Assembly (NCBI GenBank): GCA_900142905.1
Contig: FSRV01000002.1
Location: 3,038,001-3,102,000, forward strand
Length of the DNA stretch: 64,000 bases
Source: Burkholderia sp. GAS332
GTDB taxonomy: Bacteria; Pseudomonadota; Gammaproteobacteria; Burkholderiales; Burkholderiaceae
Direction of reading: 5' to 3'
The notes under the pieces: generated by a model
The model's input: the letters and a program-made list of their open reading frames with translations, nothing else
What the model was told of the DNA's origin: nothing
Databases searched by the model: none
Shown: piece by piece, positions 1 through 8,637 of the stretch
How the letters are laid out: every line of letters starts with the position of its first letter
Numbering within the stretch: position 1 is the first letter of the stretch
Position numbers and translations under genes: made by a program

Positions 1-525
1 CGCCGGCAGAGCAATTAGCAGACGTTCGCGCTGAACGACTTGGGCTGCGACCCCGTCGGGATAGTGCGCGCGGGGTCGAATGAAACCGACATCGATGGTC
101 CCGTCCGACAAACGTTCCAGTTGCGTGGGTGTTTCCATCGCCACGACGTGCATGCGGACGTCCGGGCTCACCATCCTGAATGCCCTGAGCGTATCGGGCA
201 GCAGCCCGGTCGTCACGGCCGAGCCGATATAGCCCAGCGCAACGTGACCTGCTTCTCCTCTTGCTGCCAGACGCCCGATGCGGTCAGCGCGCTCCAGTTG
301 TCGCAGTGCGGCCTTAGCTTCGACGAGAAAAACGCTGCCCGCATCGGTCAGCGTGATCGCCGCGCGTTTGTTGCGGTTGAGCAAGCGTACGCCAAGATCG
401 GTTTCAAGCCGCTTGATCTGCTCGCTGAGCACCGACTGTGCGATACCGAGCCGGTCGGCTGAGCGAGCAAAGTGCAAATCTTCGGCCAATGCGACGAATA
501 GTTTGACTTGCCGGCTATCGATCAT
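1..525 (-). CDS. LysR-family transcriptional regulator (C-terminus cut off by window edge)
   Basis: Reading leftward from an ATG at 525, the first 175 codons are open to the edge. The protein begins MIDSRQVKLFVALAEDLHFA and continues with a winged helix-turn-helix (ADRLGIAQSVLSEQIKRLE, about residues 21-39) and the NRNKRAAITLTDAG wing typical of LysR regulators. The start of the effector-binding domain follows (residues about 90 on). It is divergent from glaH with a 99-bp gap, the usual layout for a LysR gene controlling the neighbouring operon, so it is the likely glutarate-responsive activator. That link is inferred from position. The effector domain is incomplete here. Confidence 0.93.
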   Translation of the reverse strand, partial: MIDSRQVKLFVALAEDLHFARSADRLGIAQSVLSEQIKRLETDLGVRLLNRNKRAAITLTDAGSVFLVEAKAALRQLERADRIGRLAARGEAGHVALGYIGSAVTTGLLPDTLRAFRMVSPDVRMHVVAMETPTQLERLSDGTIDVGFIRPRAHYPDGVAAQVVQRERLLIALPA

Positions 526-624
526 TTTTAATCTCAATCTACGAATAAAAACGCAGTTTATACGTGTTTAACGAATCACAGATAAGGAGTCAAATAGCCC
601 TACTTTCTTCCCAAGGACACCTTC
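526..624. promoter_or_regulatory. Divergent lysR/glaH intergenic region
   Basis: This 99-bp AT-rich gap separates the divergent starts of the LysR gene and glaH. It should hold both promoters and the LysR binding site. A Shine-Dalgarno sequence AAGGACACC precedes the glaH ATG at 625. I could not define the LysR box exactly. Confidence 0.5.
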
Positions 625-1560
625 ATGAGCTCCGTCACCGCATTGCCGATGGCCACACCAGTCGATTCGCGACTGAAGTTTTCGATCGAGCGTCATCCCC
701 ATCACGAACGTCTGCGTCATATCACGGTGCAACGTGACGCGTTGCAGACATTCTTCTCTTCAGTCAAAGACATCGACCTCCAGAACCTCGAATACGTGCC
801 GTTCATGCGCTTTATGGTTGCGCACGCGCTCGAGCGTGCAGTCGGCGACGGTTTCGCCTCCGCACTTCGGCAACTCGTGCGGGACCGATCCACAGGAGGA
901 TTCACGCTGGGCGTAGAGGACGCGAGCGCCGACCCTCGCGACTTCGTCCGTTTTGGAACGGCTGTCGGGTACCTGCTTGGACCGGCGAATCACGACGCCA
1001 TGTCCGGCACGTACTACGCGCGCTTCCTCGTGAAGGACACGGACGATAGCGACTCCTACCTGCGTCAGGCATACCGCCTGTTCACGCTGCACACAGACGG
1101 AACCTTTGTCGACGAGCCGACCGAATGGCTGCTCATGATGAAGTTCGCGGAAGAGAACGCGGTCGGCGGCGAGTCGCGCTTCATGCATATCGACGACTGG
1201 AGCGAGCGCGACAGGTTCCTCGACGATCCACTCGGCACCCGGCCGTTTCTCTACAAGGCGCCGGGTTCGAAGAACGTCGATGCGCAGGTCGAACGCCCCG
1301 TGTTCTTCCAGAGCGAGTATGGCCTCGCGATGTCGTTCATCGATCAATTCGTTCAGCCCCGTTCATCAGCCGAAGCGGTTTATCTGCACGACTTGTCGGC
1401 GTCGATGGAAGCGTCGTCCGCGACGCGCGAAGTCCCGCTTCCCGTGGGCGATCTCGTGGTCCTCAACAACTATTTCTGGCTGCACGGCCGGGCGCCGTTC
1501 CAGAAGCATCCGGCGCTTCATCGTGAACTGATGCGCCAACGCGGAGTGTTCGCACAATGA
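625..1560 (+). CDS. glaH: Glutarate 2-hydroxylase, Fe(II)/2-oxoglutarate dioxygenase (GlaH/CsiD)
   Basis: A 311-residue protein of the CsiD family, which hydroxylates glutarate to L-2-hydroxyglutarate using Fe(II), O2 and 2-oxoglutarate. The iron triad is visible as the HxD pair H156/D158 (LFTLHTDGTF) and the distal H287 (NNYFWLHGRAPF), with arginines after it for the co-substrate. Length matches the family. The ATG at 625 follows AAGGACACC. The stop overlaps the start of lhgO by 4 nt (ATGA), so the two are translationally coupled. Together they carry out the CoA-independent branch of glutarate (lysine) breakdown. Confidence 0.94.
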   Translation: MSSVTALPMATPVDSRLKFSIERHPHHERLRHITVQRDALQTFFSSVKDIDLQNLEYVPFMRFMVAHALERAVGDGFASALRQLVRDRSTGGFTLGVEDASADPRDFVRFGTAVGYLLGPANHDAMSGTYYARFLVKDTDDSDSYLRQAYRLFTLHTDGTFVDEPTEWLLMMKFAEENAVGGESRFMHIDDWSERDRFLDDPLGTRPFLYKAPGSKNVDAQVERPVFFQSEYGLAMSFIDQFVQPRSSAEAVYLHDLSASMEASSATREVPLPVGDLVVLNNYFWLHGRAPFQKHPALHRELMRQRGVFAQ

Positions 1561-2837
1561 CGACCGTCCGGCATCACCGCGGCTATGACGCGGACGTCCT
1601 GATCGTGGGCGGTGGCATCGTCGGCGTCTCGACGGCCATGCAACTGATCGAACGGCACCCGGGCCTGAGCGTGCTGCTGCTCGAGAAGGAGGCCTCGCTC
1701 GCGACTCATCAGTCCGGGCACAACAGCGGCGTGATTCACGCCGGCGTGTATTACGCACCGGGGAGCCTCAAGGCAGAGTTCTGCAGGCGAGGCGCTGCCG
1801 CGACCTATGAATTCGCCCGCCGCCATGACGTGCGGGTTGAGCAATGCGGCAAGCTGATCGTCGCGACCGAAGACGTCGAAATCGAAAGGCTGAATGCGCT
1901 CTACGCACGTTGCGAGCAAAACCGGCTCGAACCGCAGAGGCTCGATGAGGCGGCGTTGAGGGAACTCGAGCCGCGCATCGCGGGGCGCGCGGCAATCCGC
2001 GTGGCCGCGAGCGGCATCGCGGACTATCCGGCCATGACCACGACGATGGCCCGACTCGCGCAGGAGCAAGGCGCGCAGATTCTGCTGAACCAGCGGGTAG
2101 ACGCGCTCCACGAAGACGAAAACGGCATTACTGCGGAGACGTCGGAAGATCGCTTCCGGGCAAGGCATGCGATCGTCTGCGCGGGCCTGATGGCGGATCG
2201 CCTCGCAAAGATGTGCAAGGTGGATCTCGATTTTCGGATCGTGCCGTTTCGCGGCGAATACTATCGGTTGCCGGCGGCGAAGAACGACATCGTGAAGCAC
2301 CTGATCTATCCGGTGCCGGATCCCGCGCTGCCTTTTCTCGGCGTGCACCTGACGCGCATGATCGGAGGCTATATCACGGTAGGTCCAAACGCCGTGCTGG
2401 CGCTGGCGCGCGAAGGCTATCGCTGGCGCGACGCAAGTGTGAAGGATCTCGCCGGCATGGCCGCGTTCCCGGGCTTCTGGAAGATGCTCGGCAAGCATGG
2501 CGCATCGGGACTCATCGAGATGCGCAACTCGCTGTGGAAACGGGGCTACCTCGAACTATGCCGCCGATACTGTCCGGAGCTCGCGCTGTCCGACCTCGAG
2601 CCCTACCCGTCCGGCGTACGCGCGCAGGCCGTGATGGCGGACGGCAGCATGGTGCATGACTTCCTGATCCGCTCGTCGCAGCGCAGCCTGCACGTATGCA
2701 ACGCGCCTTCTCCGGCGGCGACCTCCGCGCTGCCGATTGGCGCCTATCTCGTCGACGAGTTCGACAAGCGTTTCGATCTTGCTCCATTTAGCCGGTCACG
2801 CTCGACGGACCACGCACACACTTTGGCCACCAGTTAA
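1557..2837 (+). CDS. lhgO: L-2-hydroxyglutarate dehydrogenase/oxidase (LhgO)
   Basis: A 426-residue FAD-dependent DAO-family protein. The dinucleotide fold GGGIVG is at residues 18-23, followed by the family signature SGHNSGVIHAGVYY, in which the conserved His anchors the flavin region. LhgO oxidises L-2-hydroxyglutarate to 2-oxoglutarate and passes electrons to quinone at the membrane. Here it takes the product of GlaH, with which it overlaps by 4 nt. The C-terminal part (YPSGVRAQAV, then NAPSPAATSALPIG) is the expected substrate and FAD closing motif, so the gene looks intact. Confidence 0.95.
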   Translation: MTTVRHHRGYDADVLIVGGGIVGVSTAMQLIERHPGLSVLLLEKEASLATHQSGHNSGVIHAGVYYAPGSLKAEFCRRGAAATYEFARRHDVRVEQCGKLIVATEDVEIERLNALYARCEQNRLEPQRLDEAALRELEPRIAGRAAIRVAASGIADYPAMTTTMARLAQEQGAQILLNQRVDALHEDENGITAETSEDRFRARHAIVCAGLMADRLAKMCKVDLDFRIVPFRGEYYRLPAAKNDIVKHLIYPVPDPALPFLGVHLTRMIGGYITVGPNAVLALAREGYRWRDASVKDLAGMAAFPGFWKMLGKHGASGLIEMRNSLWKRGYLELCRRYCPELALSDLEPYPSGVRAQAVMADGSMVHDFLIRSSQRSLHVCNAPSPAATSALPIGAYLVDEFDKRFDLAPFSRSRSTDHAHTLATS

Positions 2838-3038
2838 GCACACGGTCGCGTCACGTTCTGTATAGGAGATCGAAGGGGCGCGGCGTCATGCTGCGTCCGA
2901 TCTCGCGATCGATTTCGGGCACCAGCACCGCCCGATTCGCAACGCATACAAGGCGCGCCGCGACCAGCGGATCATCGGCGAGCGGACGCCCGCTGCGCAC
3001 AACGGGCGTACCACGAGGATCGCCACGCGGCAGCACGC

Positions 3039-4334
3039 TCAGCCGCGTCGCGCTTCCGCGATGTGGCACCACCGGCCAATGAGGTACACCGTGAGGGGCA
3101 GAACTGCCGCGAGCGGAAGCCAGCGCAACGCGCCTTGAAGACCAACCGCATCGGCTACCACACCGGTGAAAAAGGGACCCGCCGCGAGGCCCAGGATATT
3201 GTTGAACAGCGTCAGTGTGGCAAATGCCGAGCCATGGATAGCTGGCGGCGTGGCCCCAGCAACAATCGCGCTACATGTGCCGAACGAACTGGCAAGGAAA
3301 AACACTGCGGGCGCAAGCAGCGCGAGTTGCAGATTGCCCGGTGGCAAGCGGAACGCGAACGCCAGCAGGAGGCCTAGCACGAGGCAATAACCAATGGCCA
3401 TGTTCCACCGCTTAAGCGACGAGTCCCCGCTGATCCGGTCGGTCATCACACCGCACAGCAGTTGCCCCATGCCGCTGACAAGGACAAGGCCGGCCGCCAC
3501 GATGGCGGCCTTGCTAACAGGCATACCCCAATAGCGATTCAGGTAGCTTGGGAGCCACACGAAAAGCGTGCCCTGAATGAAAATCTGCAGCGCACTGCCG
3601 AGATACGCACAAAACACGGAACGGGACGGAAACAGGCCTGAGAAAAGCGCTCGCGGCGTCAGTTTCACACGCCCGGACACCGGCGTTCCGCTCGCATTAT
3701 CCGGACGCGCACGAGTGAGCCTCTTTTCCGTGACTACCAAGAAGTAAATGGTCACCAGCACAAAACCAAAGATCGCCATCAGACTCATCGACCAGCGCCA
3801 GCCAAAGTGGGTCGCAATGATGCCGGAAAGCGAAACACCGAGCACTGACCCAAAGGCAGCGGCGGACGTAAAGCCGCCGGCAATGGTAGAGCGCAGATGC
3901 TTTGGAAAGATGCTCATGAGCATCGCGAGTCCGACACTCCCGTAGGCAGCCTCGCCGACGCCAACGAAGATGCGCGCGACGAACATCTCGTGGTAGCTGC
4001 TGGCAATCGCGCACCCGAGCGTGGCAACACTCCACAGCGCGGCCATCAGTGCAATGCTTTTGACACGTCCCCAACGGTCAGCGATTAGGGAAAACGGGAG
4101 GGTCAGCACGCCGACCGCCAACGGCACCACGCCGCTAATCGATCCGAGCTGTGTATCGGACATCTGCCACTGCACTTTCAAGATCGGAAACAAGGCATTG
4201 AGCGCCTGCCGCGACATGTAGTCGGACAGCAAGAGGCCAAACATCAATGCAAATACCACCCACGCGTAGGCTCGGGCGCCACGGGTAGATGCAGCCGACT
4301 CGGCCGGCACTACGTTACTTGTATAAAGGCTCAA
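3039..4334 (-). CDS. MFS transporter (paralogue 1)
   Basis: A 431-residue major facilitator permease with twelve predicted hydrophobic segments. It starts near AYAWVVFALMFGLLLSDYMS and carries the loop 2-3 motif ADRWGRVKS. A TTG at 4334 is the preferred start, because GGAGGAG sits 6-7 nt before it and the same leader precedes the ATG of the paralogue that starts at 24767. Two close paralogues lie at 23448 and 27235, all sharing LLLSDYMSRQ. Each sits with catabolic genes, so a role in organic acid uptake is likely, but the substrate is unknown. An operator-like site lies upstream at 4607. Confidence 0.88.
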   Translation of the reverse strand: MSLYTSNVVPAESAASTRGARAYAWVVFALMFGLLLSDYMSRQALNALFPILKVQWQMSDTQLGSISGVVPLAVGVLTLPFSLIADRWGRVKSIALMAALWSVATLGCAIASSYHEMFVARIFVGVGEAAYGSVGLAMLMSIFPKHLRSTIAGGFTSAAAFGSVLGVSLSGIIATHFGWRWSMSLMAIFGFVLVTIYFLVVTEKRLTRARPDNASGTPVSGRVKLTPRALFSGLFPSRSVFCAYLGSALQIFIQGTLFVWLPSYLNRYWGMPVSKAAIVAAGLVLVSGMGQLLCGVMTDRISGDSSLKRWNMAIGYCLVLGLLLAFAFRLPPGNLQLALLAPAVFFLASSFGTCSAIVAGATPPAIHGSAFATLTLFNNILGLAAGPFFTGVVADAVGLQGALRWLPLAAVLPLTVYLIGRWCHIAEARRG

Positions 4335-4606
4335 TTCTGTCTCCTCCAATGATTCACTACATTCATATCTTGAATCGTGCCGCCTGATGTTGTCTGGCCC
4401 GTGTGAAGCAGGACCTCTACGCCAAGACCGGCAGTGGTTTCTGCTGGGCCGTCAGCATCGCCGGACGCTTTCTTTGTGTCGCCGTGCGTGCTTAGGATGT
4501 CGACGCTTATTTCAGCATCTTGACGATAAATGTTGCACCAAAACGTCTCTCGCGGGCGCAAGGCGCCAGACGACGGACATTGATTTCAGGATAGCATTGA
4601 GAATTA

Positions 4607-4623
4607 TTTTTGGCGACATTAAT
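4607..4623. promoter_or_regulatory. Operator-like site TTTTTGGCGACATTAAT (type GTCGACATTAAT)
   Basis: The sequence TTTTTGGCGACATTAAT lies about 270 bp upstream of the MFS start. It matches five other sites in the window (6065, 7111, 9925, 10076, 26089) that share TTTTTG followed by GACATT. It is the most distant from its gene and has one change (GGCGAC for GTCGAC). Confidence 0.5.
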
Positions 4624-4725
4624 TATTAGTCGCGCGCGAAACGCCACACCTGACCGCACAGACGAATTGTTACGAAGCGGTGTAAACCGGAAGCGAAGCT
4701 AAGGTTCGCGATATTGAGGGCGCGA

Positions 4726-4748
4726 CATGCTGACCAACCTGGTTCATT
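4726..4748 (-). repeat. 23-bp repeat, inverted copy of 10513-10535
   Basis: The reverse strand here reads AATGAACCAGGTTGG followed by TCAGCATG, identical over 23 bp to the forward strand at 10513-10535. Similarity fades outside. It sits just before a transposase remnant and is probably a leftover of a shared insertion element, though I cannot name the element. Confidence 0.55.
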
Positions 4749-4753
4749 GCTAA

Positions 4754-4950
4754 CACCAGCCGTTTCGTCGGGTTCCGATGGACGTCTGGCATGCCACGTG
4801 CGATCTGATGCTGTTCATCGAATCGCTGAAGAAGAACGACTATTGCCCGCTACGCGCCAACCAGCAGGTGGACGACTCGGGTGCAAGATCCGCGCACCTG
4901 CGCGTAGCAAACAACCGGAGGTGCTGGCAAGCGGTGTCTGCTTTTCGGTG
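4754..4950 (+). pseudogene. DDE transposase remnant
   Basis: Between in-frame stops at 4751 and 4951, one frame reads FRRVPMDVWHATCDLMLFIE, then YCPLRANQQVDDSG. This resembles the catalytic-core segment of a DDE transposase group that has VLMDSWYATKDLMLFI and YYCPLKDNRQVDDSG. Only about 60 residues remain of a protein normally several hundred long, with no terminal repeats visible. It marks an old insertion between the MFS and GntR genes. The family call is from memory of the motif. Confidence 0.5.
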
Positions 4951-5139
4951 AGCGTACCCGGCGTCGAGGGAGGGGGGATGAGTGAGAAGCGAAGTCGATT
5001 CCGACGACCTGACGTCCTAATTCGTTCCAGCTATGCAGGGAACGTTCCAATCAATTCTTGCGACATCGCGGCCACAATAAACGGGGCGCCGCCAGCGGAA
5101 CACTCGACGCGGCGTTCCAAAATAGGGAACGCCGCGCAA

Positions 5140-6000
5140 TCAGGATTCAACCGTCCTAAGCACGCGGGGAGCGACTCGCTTTGTCGAGGCGGCCGCCACT
5201 TCGGGCTGCGCCGCCTTAGGGGCACGTGCACGCCGACTTTCTGCCGGCTTTGCAGCGATTGCGCGAATGGCAGCATCTCTCGCGTCGTCCAGGCGCGAGG
5301 CCGCAAGTGAAAGCAGTAGTTCGTTGTCCCGCTTGATCGCGGCCTTCTGCAGCGCGCGCCAGACTTTTAGCGATGTGCGAACCGATTGAGGCGTGGCCAC
5401 AAATCCTAGCCGGACATAACGCAGGGTTCGCAATGAGATGGAGTGCAGGACATCGACCAGAAGCCGGTTGCGGCACAGATCGACCGTGTTGAAATTCAGA
5501 AGGAAGCTTTCCACCGCATAGGCGTCTACCGACTCCTCGGCCGCCTTGGCTAGCTTGGGCATATGCGCGGTCAGTAACGCCTCGAACTCGGCCGGGCTTT
5601 CGCGCACCACCTGCTCCAGCATCGTGACGTAAAGCACGCTGCGCACGCGGAAAATGTCCCGAAGTTCATTCTCGTCGGGCGCCGTAACGATCGCCCCGCG
5701 CCTGGCCTGAAACTCAACCAGGCGGTCCCGTTCCAGTATACGCATCGCCTCGCGCACCGGAGCGCGGCTGACGTGCAGCACCTCGCTGATATCTTTCTCC
5801 AGCAAGCGTTGCCCCGACTTCACCAGGTCAAGCGTAATGACCCCGGCCAGCCGGGCCGCGATCTGCTCGGCAATCGGCACCGAGGCATACGCCCAGTCCT
5901 GCCCGCGCAGCACCGCCCGCTCGACTGCCAACATCAGTGAATTCTTGGGCGTAAGGAGCGCGGAAAGATCGGGAAGGTTTTGCGTTTTATTTCGGGCCAT
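5140..6000 (-). CDS. GntR-family transcriptional regulator (FadR/FCD type)
   Basis: A 286-residue regulator. The N-terminal winged helix-turn-helix is clear (QIAARLAGVITLDLVKSGQRL, then EKDISEVLHVSRAPVREAMR, about residues 45-85). An all-helical FCD effector domain follows. The tail after about residue 245 is Ala/Arg/Lys-rich and unusual. The ATG at 6000 (MARNKTQ) is preferred over an in-frame codon six residues upstream. The palindromic site AATGTCGACAAAAA lies 65 bp upstream, so autoregulation is plausible. Related sites precede neighbouring genes, making this the best candidate to bind them. Its effector is probably an acidic catabolic intermediate. Confidence 0.9.
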   Translation of the reverse strand: MARNKTQNLPDLSALLTPKNSLMLAVERAVLRGQDWAYASVPIAEQIAARLAGVITLDLVKSGQRLLEKDISEVLHVSRAPVREAMRILERDRLVEFQARRGAIVTAPDENELRDIFRVRSVLYVTMLEQVVRESPAEFEALLTAHMPKLAKAAEESVDAYAVESFLLNFNTVDLCRNRLLVDVLHSISLRTLRYVRLGFVATPQSVRTSLKVWRALQKAAIKRDNELLLSLAASRLDDARDAAIRAIAAKPAESRRARAPKAAQPEVAAASTKRVAPRVLRTVES

Positions 6001-6064
6001 GGCGGGTAGCAGAATCAATTTTCGTCGAGTTTAATCCTTTGATCATTATAGTCTCCGGCTTTGT

Positions 6065-6078
6065 AATGTCGACAAAAA
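6065..6078. promoter_or_regulatory. Operator-like site upstream of the GntR gene
   Basis: AATGTCGACAAAAA; the opposite strand reads TTTTTGTCGACATT. The core TGTCGACA is a perfect palindrome of the kind bound by FadR-type GntR dimers. It lies 65 bp upstream of the regulator's own start codon. Confidence 0.6.
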
Positions 6079-6136
6079 CTCCCTGGCCGCCCGCTGGCGC
6101 CCGAACACCTCGAACCTCGCGAGGACAAGCAACCTG

Positions 6137-6982
6137 TCAGTATGGTTTATCGCCTTCGATTCCTGCTCGCTCCATCTTACGCGGAGCAGGCCAATAATCC
6201 ATTACCGCGTAGTGCTGCGTTGGCCGGTTGTCCCAGACTGCAATACTGTTCGGTCTCCAGCGGAAACGAACCTGATACTCGGGGATCGATGCCTGGCTCT
6301 GCAGATAACTCAGCAGAAGGCTCGCACCTGGCGTCTTGTCCAAACCGTAACGCACATTTTCAACCGTATGGTAGTTGACGAAATGCGTCGTGAAGCTGCT
6401 GACGTATAGAATCTTTTCGCCAGTCTCTGGGTGCGTCCGCACGACAGGGTGCTCCACCTCCGGATTCTGCGCTGCCAGTTTTCTTCGCTCCTCCGGATCC
6501 ATTGCCGCACCGAACGAGTGCTCAATGCTGCTTTTCGCTCTCAATCCCTCGATGCGCTTCTTGATGTCTTCAGGTAGTTGCTTATAAGCCTCTACCATGT
6601 TGACCCAGATAGTGTCACCACCAACCTCCGGGCACTCAACGCAGCGCAGCACGGCACCCATAGATGGGTTCGGCCGCCAAAGCCCGTCACTATGGTAGTT
6701 GTTCTCGTAAGGATTTTTTGCTTCCGATCGATAGATCTGCACGAGGCCCGGGTGTTCCGGATCGCTTCCCGCAACGGGATGATCTTCCAGTTTCCCGAAA
6801 CGCCGCGCAAAGGAGACATGCTCTTCCCGAGAGATGTCCTGATCTCGAAAGAAGAGGACTCGGTGCTTAAGCAGAAGAGCCTTGATTTCTGCGAACAGCG
6901 ATGCATCTCGAGACGCATCCCCCAAGCTCACACCGGACACCTCGGCACCAATGCAAGCGGTCAGTCTTTCTACTTTAGTCAT
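6137..6982 (-). CDS. TauD/TfdA-family 2-oxoglutarate-dependent dioxygenase (paralogue 1)
   Basis: A 281-residue Fe(II)/2-oxoglutarate dioxygenase. The iron ligands are H97 and D99 (NNYHSDGLW) and H257 (NRPTQHYAVMDY), with the co-substrate arginine in RKMERAG. The start MTKVERL at 6982 is chosen because AAGGAG lies 8-10 nt before it; ten more codons are open upstream. It is highly similar to the protein at 21544 and less so to the one at 59934. Family members attack taurine, 2,4-D and related acids, and the substrate here is unknown. An operator-like site lies 129 bp upstream. Confidence 0.92.
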   Translation of the reverse strand: MTKVERLTACIGAEVSGVSLGDASRDASLFAEIKALLLKHRVLFFRDQDISREEHVSFARRFGKLEDHPVAGSDPEHPGLVQIYRSEAKNPYENNYHSDGLWRPNPSMGAVLRCVECPEVGGDTIWVNMVEAYKQLPEDIKKRIEGLRAKSSIEHSFGAAMDPEERRKLAAQNPEVEHPVVRTHPETGEKILYVSSFTTHFVNYHTVENVRYGLDKTPGASLLLSYLQSQASIPEYQVRFRWRPNSIAVWDNRPTQHYAVMDYWPAPRKMERAGIEGDKPY

Positions 6983-7110
6983 GAGCGATATCTCCTTGTA
7001 TCTGGCAGGCATTTCATCAGTTCACCCACCATCGCCGCGTGGCGACGCAGCTCGATGAAACCGCGAAATATTGTTGCCCTGCACCTGTATAAACAAGATA
7101 GCAGATCGAT

Positions 7111-7130
7111 TTATTTGTGTCGACATTAAT
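7111..7130. promoter_or_regulatory. Operator-like site upstream of tauD paralogue 1
   Basis: TTATTTGTGTCGACATTAAT contains the palindrome TGTCGACA and the ATTAAT tail seen at 9925. It lies in the 170-bp gap between the small-protein gene ending at 7153 and the dioxygenase start at 6982. Confidence 0.6.
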
Positions 7131-7152
7131 TTTACGCTCTCCGCTGAACCAG

Positions 7153-7518
7153 TCATGGCGCGCGCCTCGCGAGCGCGCCGATCAACCGAAGCAGTTCCAG
7201 CGCCCGCGCTGCGGCGCGAGAACCGTCTGGCAAGTCCCCCCGAACATAGAGCGGGCGAAGCTCCTCGATTTCGGTCAGCGCAACAAGCAGTTCGCCTTCC
7301 GCGAGGGAATACTTGCGCAGCATGCTAACGACCAGCATCGAGTTGTGGACGATATCCTCGCCGTCTGAAGTGACGCCACGGCGATGCAGCGCATAGTTCG
7401 CCCAGTGTGTCCCGGCCAGCATCGCTGCCTCAATTTTCATTTCCCAGTCGTCTTCGCCGAGAACCCTGAGCGACATCTCGATGTTCTCGGCTTTAAGCCG
7501 ATGATTCTCGGTTTTCAT
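7153..7518 (-). CDS. Small protein of unknown function, pair member 1 (copy A)
   Basis: A 121-residue, mostly helical protein that I do not recognise. It matches the protein at 61782 in length (121 residues) and sequence: both have EMxIEAAMLAGTHWxNxALHR around residues 26-46 and EIExLRPxxVRGxxP near residue 85-95. Its start overlaps the end of the upstream gene by 26 nt, implying coupled translation. It has no signal peptide, membrane segment or known catalytic motif. It lies upstream of, and in the same direction as, a TauD-family dioxygenase gene, as does its paralogue. Confidence 0.82.
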   Translation of the reverse strand: MKTENHRLKAENIEMSLRVLGEDDWEMKIEAAMLAGTHWANYALHRRGVTSDGEDIVHNSMLVVSMLRKYSLAEGELLVALTEIEELRPLYVRGDLPDGSRAAARALELLRLIGALARRAP

Positions 7519-7969
7519 ACTCGGTACCCTTCAACGCCTGTTCGAATGTGTACATGACTTGATCAAAGGCTTGCTCACATTCGTCGACGATAGCTTGTGT
7601 TGGAACGCGATCTCCGCGAATGCATGGATCCCGGTGATGCTCGATGGTATGCAACGCGTGTTCGAGTTGCCGAATGGCCTGAGGTACGTCTCCCTCGATT
7701 TCCGGCCAACCGACATGGCTCACATCGCCGAGTCCACGCAACTCGCGCGCATAGCTGCCATCCGCTTGCTTCACAACGTGCACGCCGGGAATGGTCGAGA
7801 ACACGGGATCGTCACGCGTCAGACCAGCAAGATGAAGCGTTGCATTGAACACGTTGACACTCGCGGCCAGCGTGGTCCAGAACCACAATTCGAAATCGGC
7901 TAACGGGTCGAGGCGCTGTCGAAGCACCACCATGCGTCGCACCTTGTCCAAGTGAGAGATGACTTTCAT
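7493..7969 (-). CDS. Small protein of unknown function, pair member 2 (copy A)
   Basis: A 158-residue protein without a recognised family. It is a paralogue of the 153-residue protein at 62137: both start with a helix MKVISHLDKVxxMxxLRxR-like segment, then DFELWFW, then an NAxLHxAGxT segment, GDVxHVGxP, and YRDPC or HRDPC with an IR/VRxG motif near residue 115. It also shares the spacing ...N-A-x-L-H... then ...ExxRxPxxR with its downstream partner, so the two may be diverged halves of a heteromeric complex. An AGGAACC Shine-Dalgarno precedes the ATG at 7969. In this copy the GTH part of the motif has been replaced (ASVNVFNATLH). Confidence 0.82.
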   Translation of the reverse strand: MKVISHLDKVRRMVVLRQRLDPLADFELWFWTTLAASVNVFNATLHLAGLTRDDPVFSTIPGVHVVKQADGSYARELRGLGDVSHVGWPEIEGDVPQAIRQLEHALHTIEHHRDPCIRGDRVPTQAIVDECEQAFDQVMYTFEQALKGTEYENRESSA

Positions 7970-8234
7970 GACCGGTTCCTACTTACGTGAACGGCAGCCC
8001 GGCCTGAGTATCCGTGAAGAATGACAGACTCCATCTCATGCTGGGCTTCGAGTTCCAGTTGCGCTTCGGGAGTATTTTCACCAGCGTGACGACACGACGT
8101 CTTGATGCGGGCGATCACCCGTCGCGGGCCGTTCGCGAATGCACCGCGATGGAGTTCGCCTCGGTGAGCCCGCTCCCTGGTTCAGCGAGGCGGTGAGGAC
8201 GCCCAATCCAGACTGAACCGGGCTGTGCGCCGCA

Positions 8235-8609
8235 CTACTGCCCAAACGGCCGCTGCAGCGAGAGCTTGCTGGTCACCGACGTCACGCCCGCGACACCCTT
8301 CACGATCTCGGTAACGGTATTGATCTGCGACGCCTCCGGGACCGTGCCGCTGATCATCACCGCGCCGCCTTTCGCGGTGATACCGATATCGCCCGCGTCG
8401 ATTTCCTTGTGCTTCGCGAGCGCCGCGTACACCTTGCGTCGCAGCGCGCGATTCGCCTGCCGCGCGGCTTTGGCCGTCATGCCGCCCGACGCGGTGACCG
8501 CCGCGCCAGCCGATGCCTCCGCCGACGCGCCGTCCTGCGCCCACGCGCTGATCGACACCGCCGCGATCGCAATGCCGAGCGCCACGCTGAGTCCATTCAT
8601 CGTTTTCAT
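8235..8609 (-). CDS. BON-domain periplasmic protein (copy 1)
   Basis: A 124-residue secreted protein with an N-terminal signal peptide ending around SISAWAQD and one BON domain at about residues 60-122 (ALRRKVYAALAKH ... ITAKGGAVMISGTVPEASQI). BON domains bind phospholipid or envelope partners and are found in osmotic-stress proteins such as OsmY. The ATG at 8609 follows GGAGAAC. A paralogue of the same length lies at 46992. It is 28 bp downstream of a porin gene in the same direction, so the two probably share a transcript. Confidence 0.9.
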   Translation of the reverse strand: MKTMNGLSVALGIAIAAVSISAWAQDGASAEASAGAAVTASGGMTAKAARQANRALRRKVYAALAKHKEIDAGDIGITAKGGAVMISGTVPEASQINTVTEIVKGVAGVTSVTSKLSLQRPFGQ

Positions 8610-8637
8610 CGTTGTTCTCCGTTTCGATTTCAATTCA

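Larger units (their letters stand above)
4350..5139. other. Gene-poor gap with IS debris
   Basis: About 790 bp without a convincing intact gene. It holds the operator-like site at 4607, a 23-bp sequence repeated at 10513, and a transposase fragment around 4754-4950. The longer open frames have no ribosome-binding site, family motif or coherent codon use. The rest looks like decayed sequence. Confidence 0.6.
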
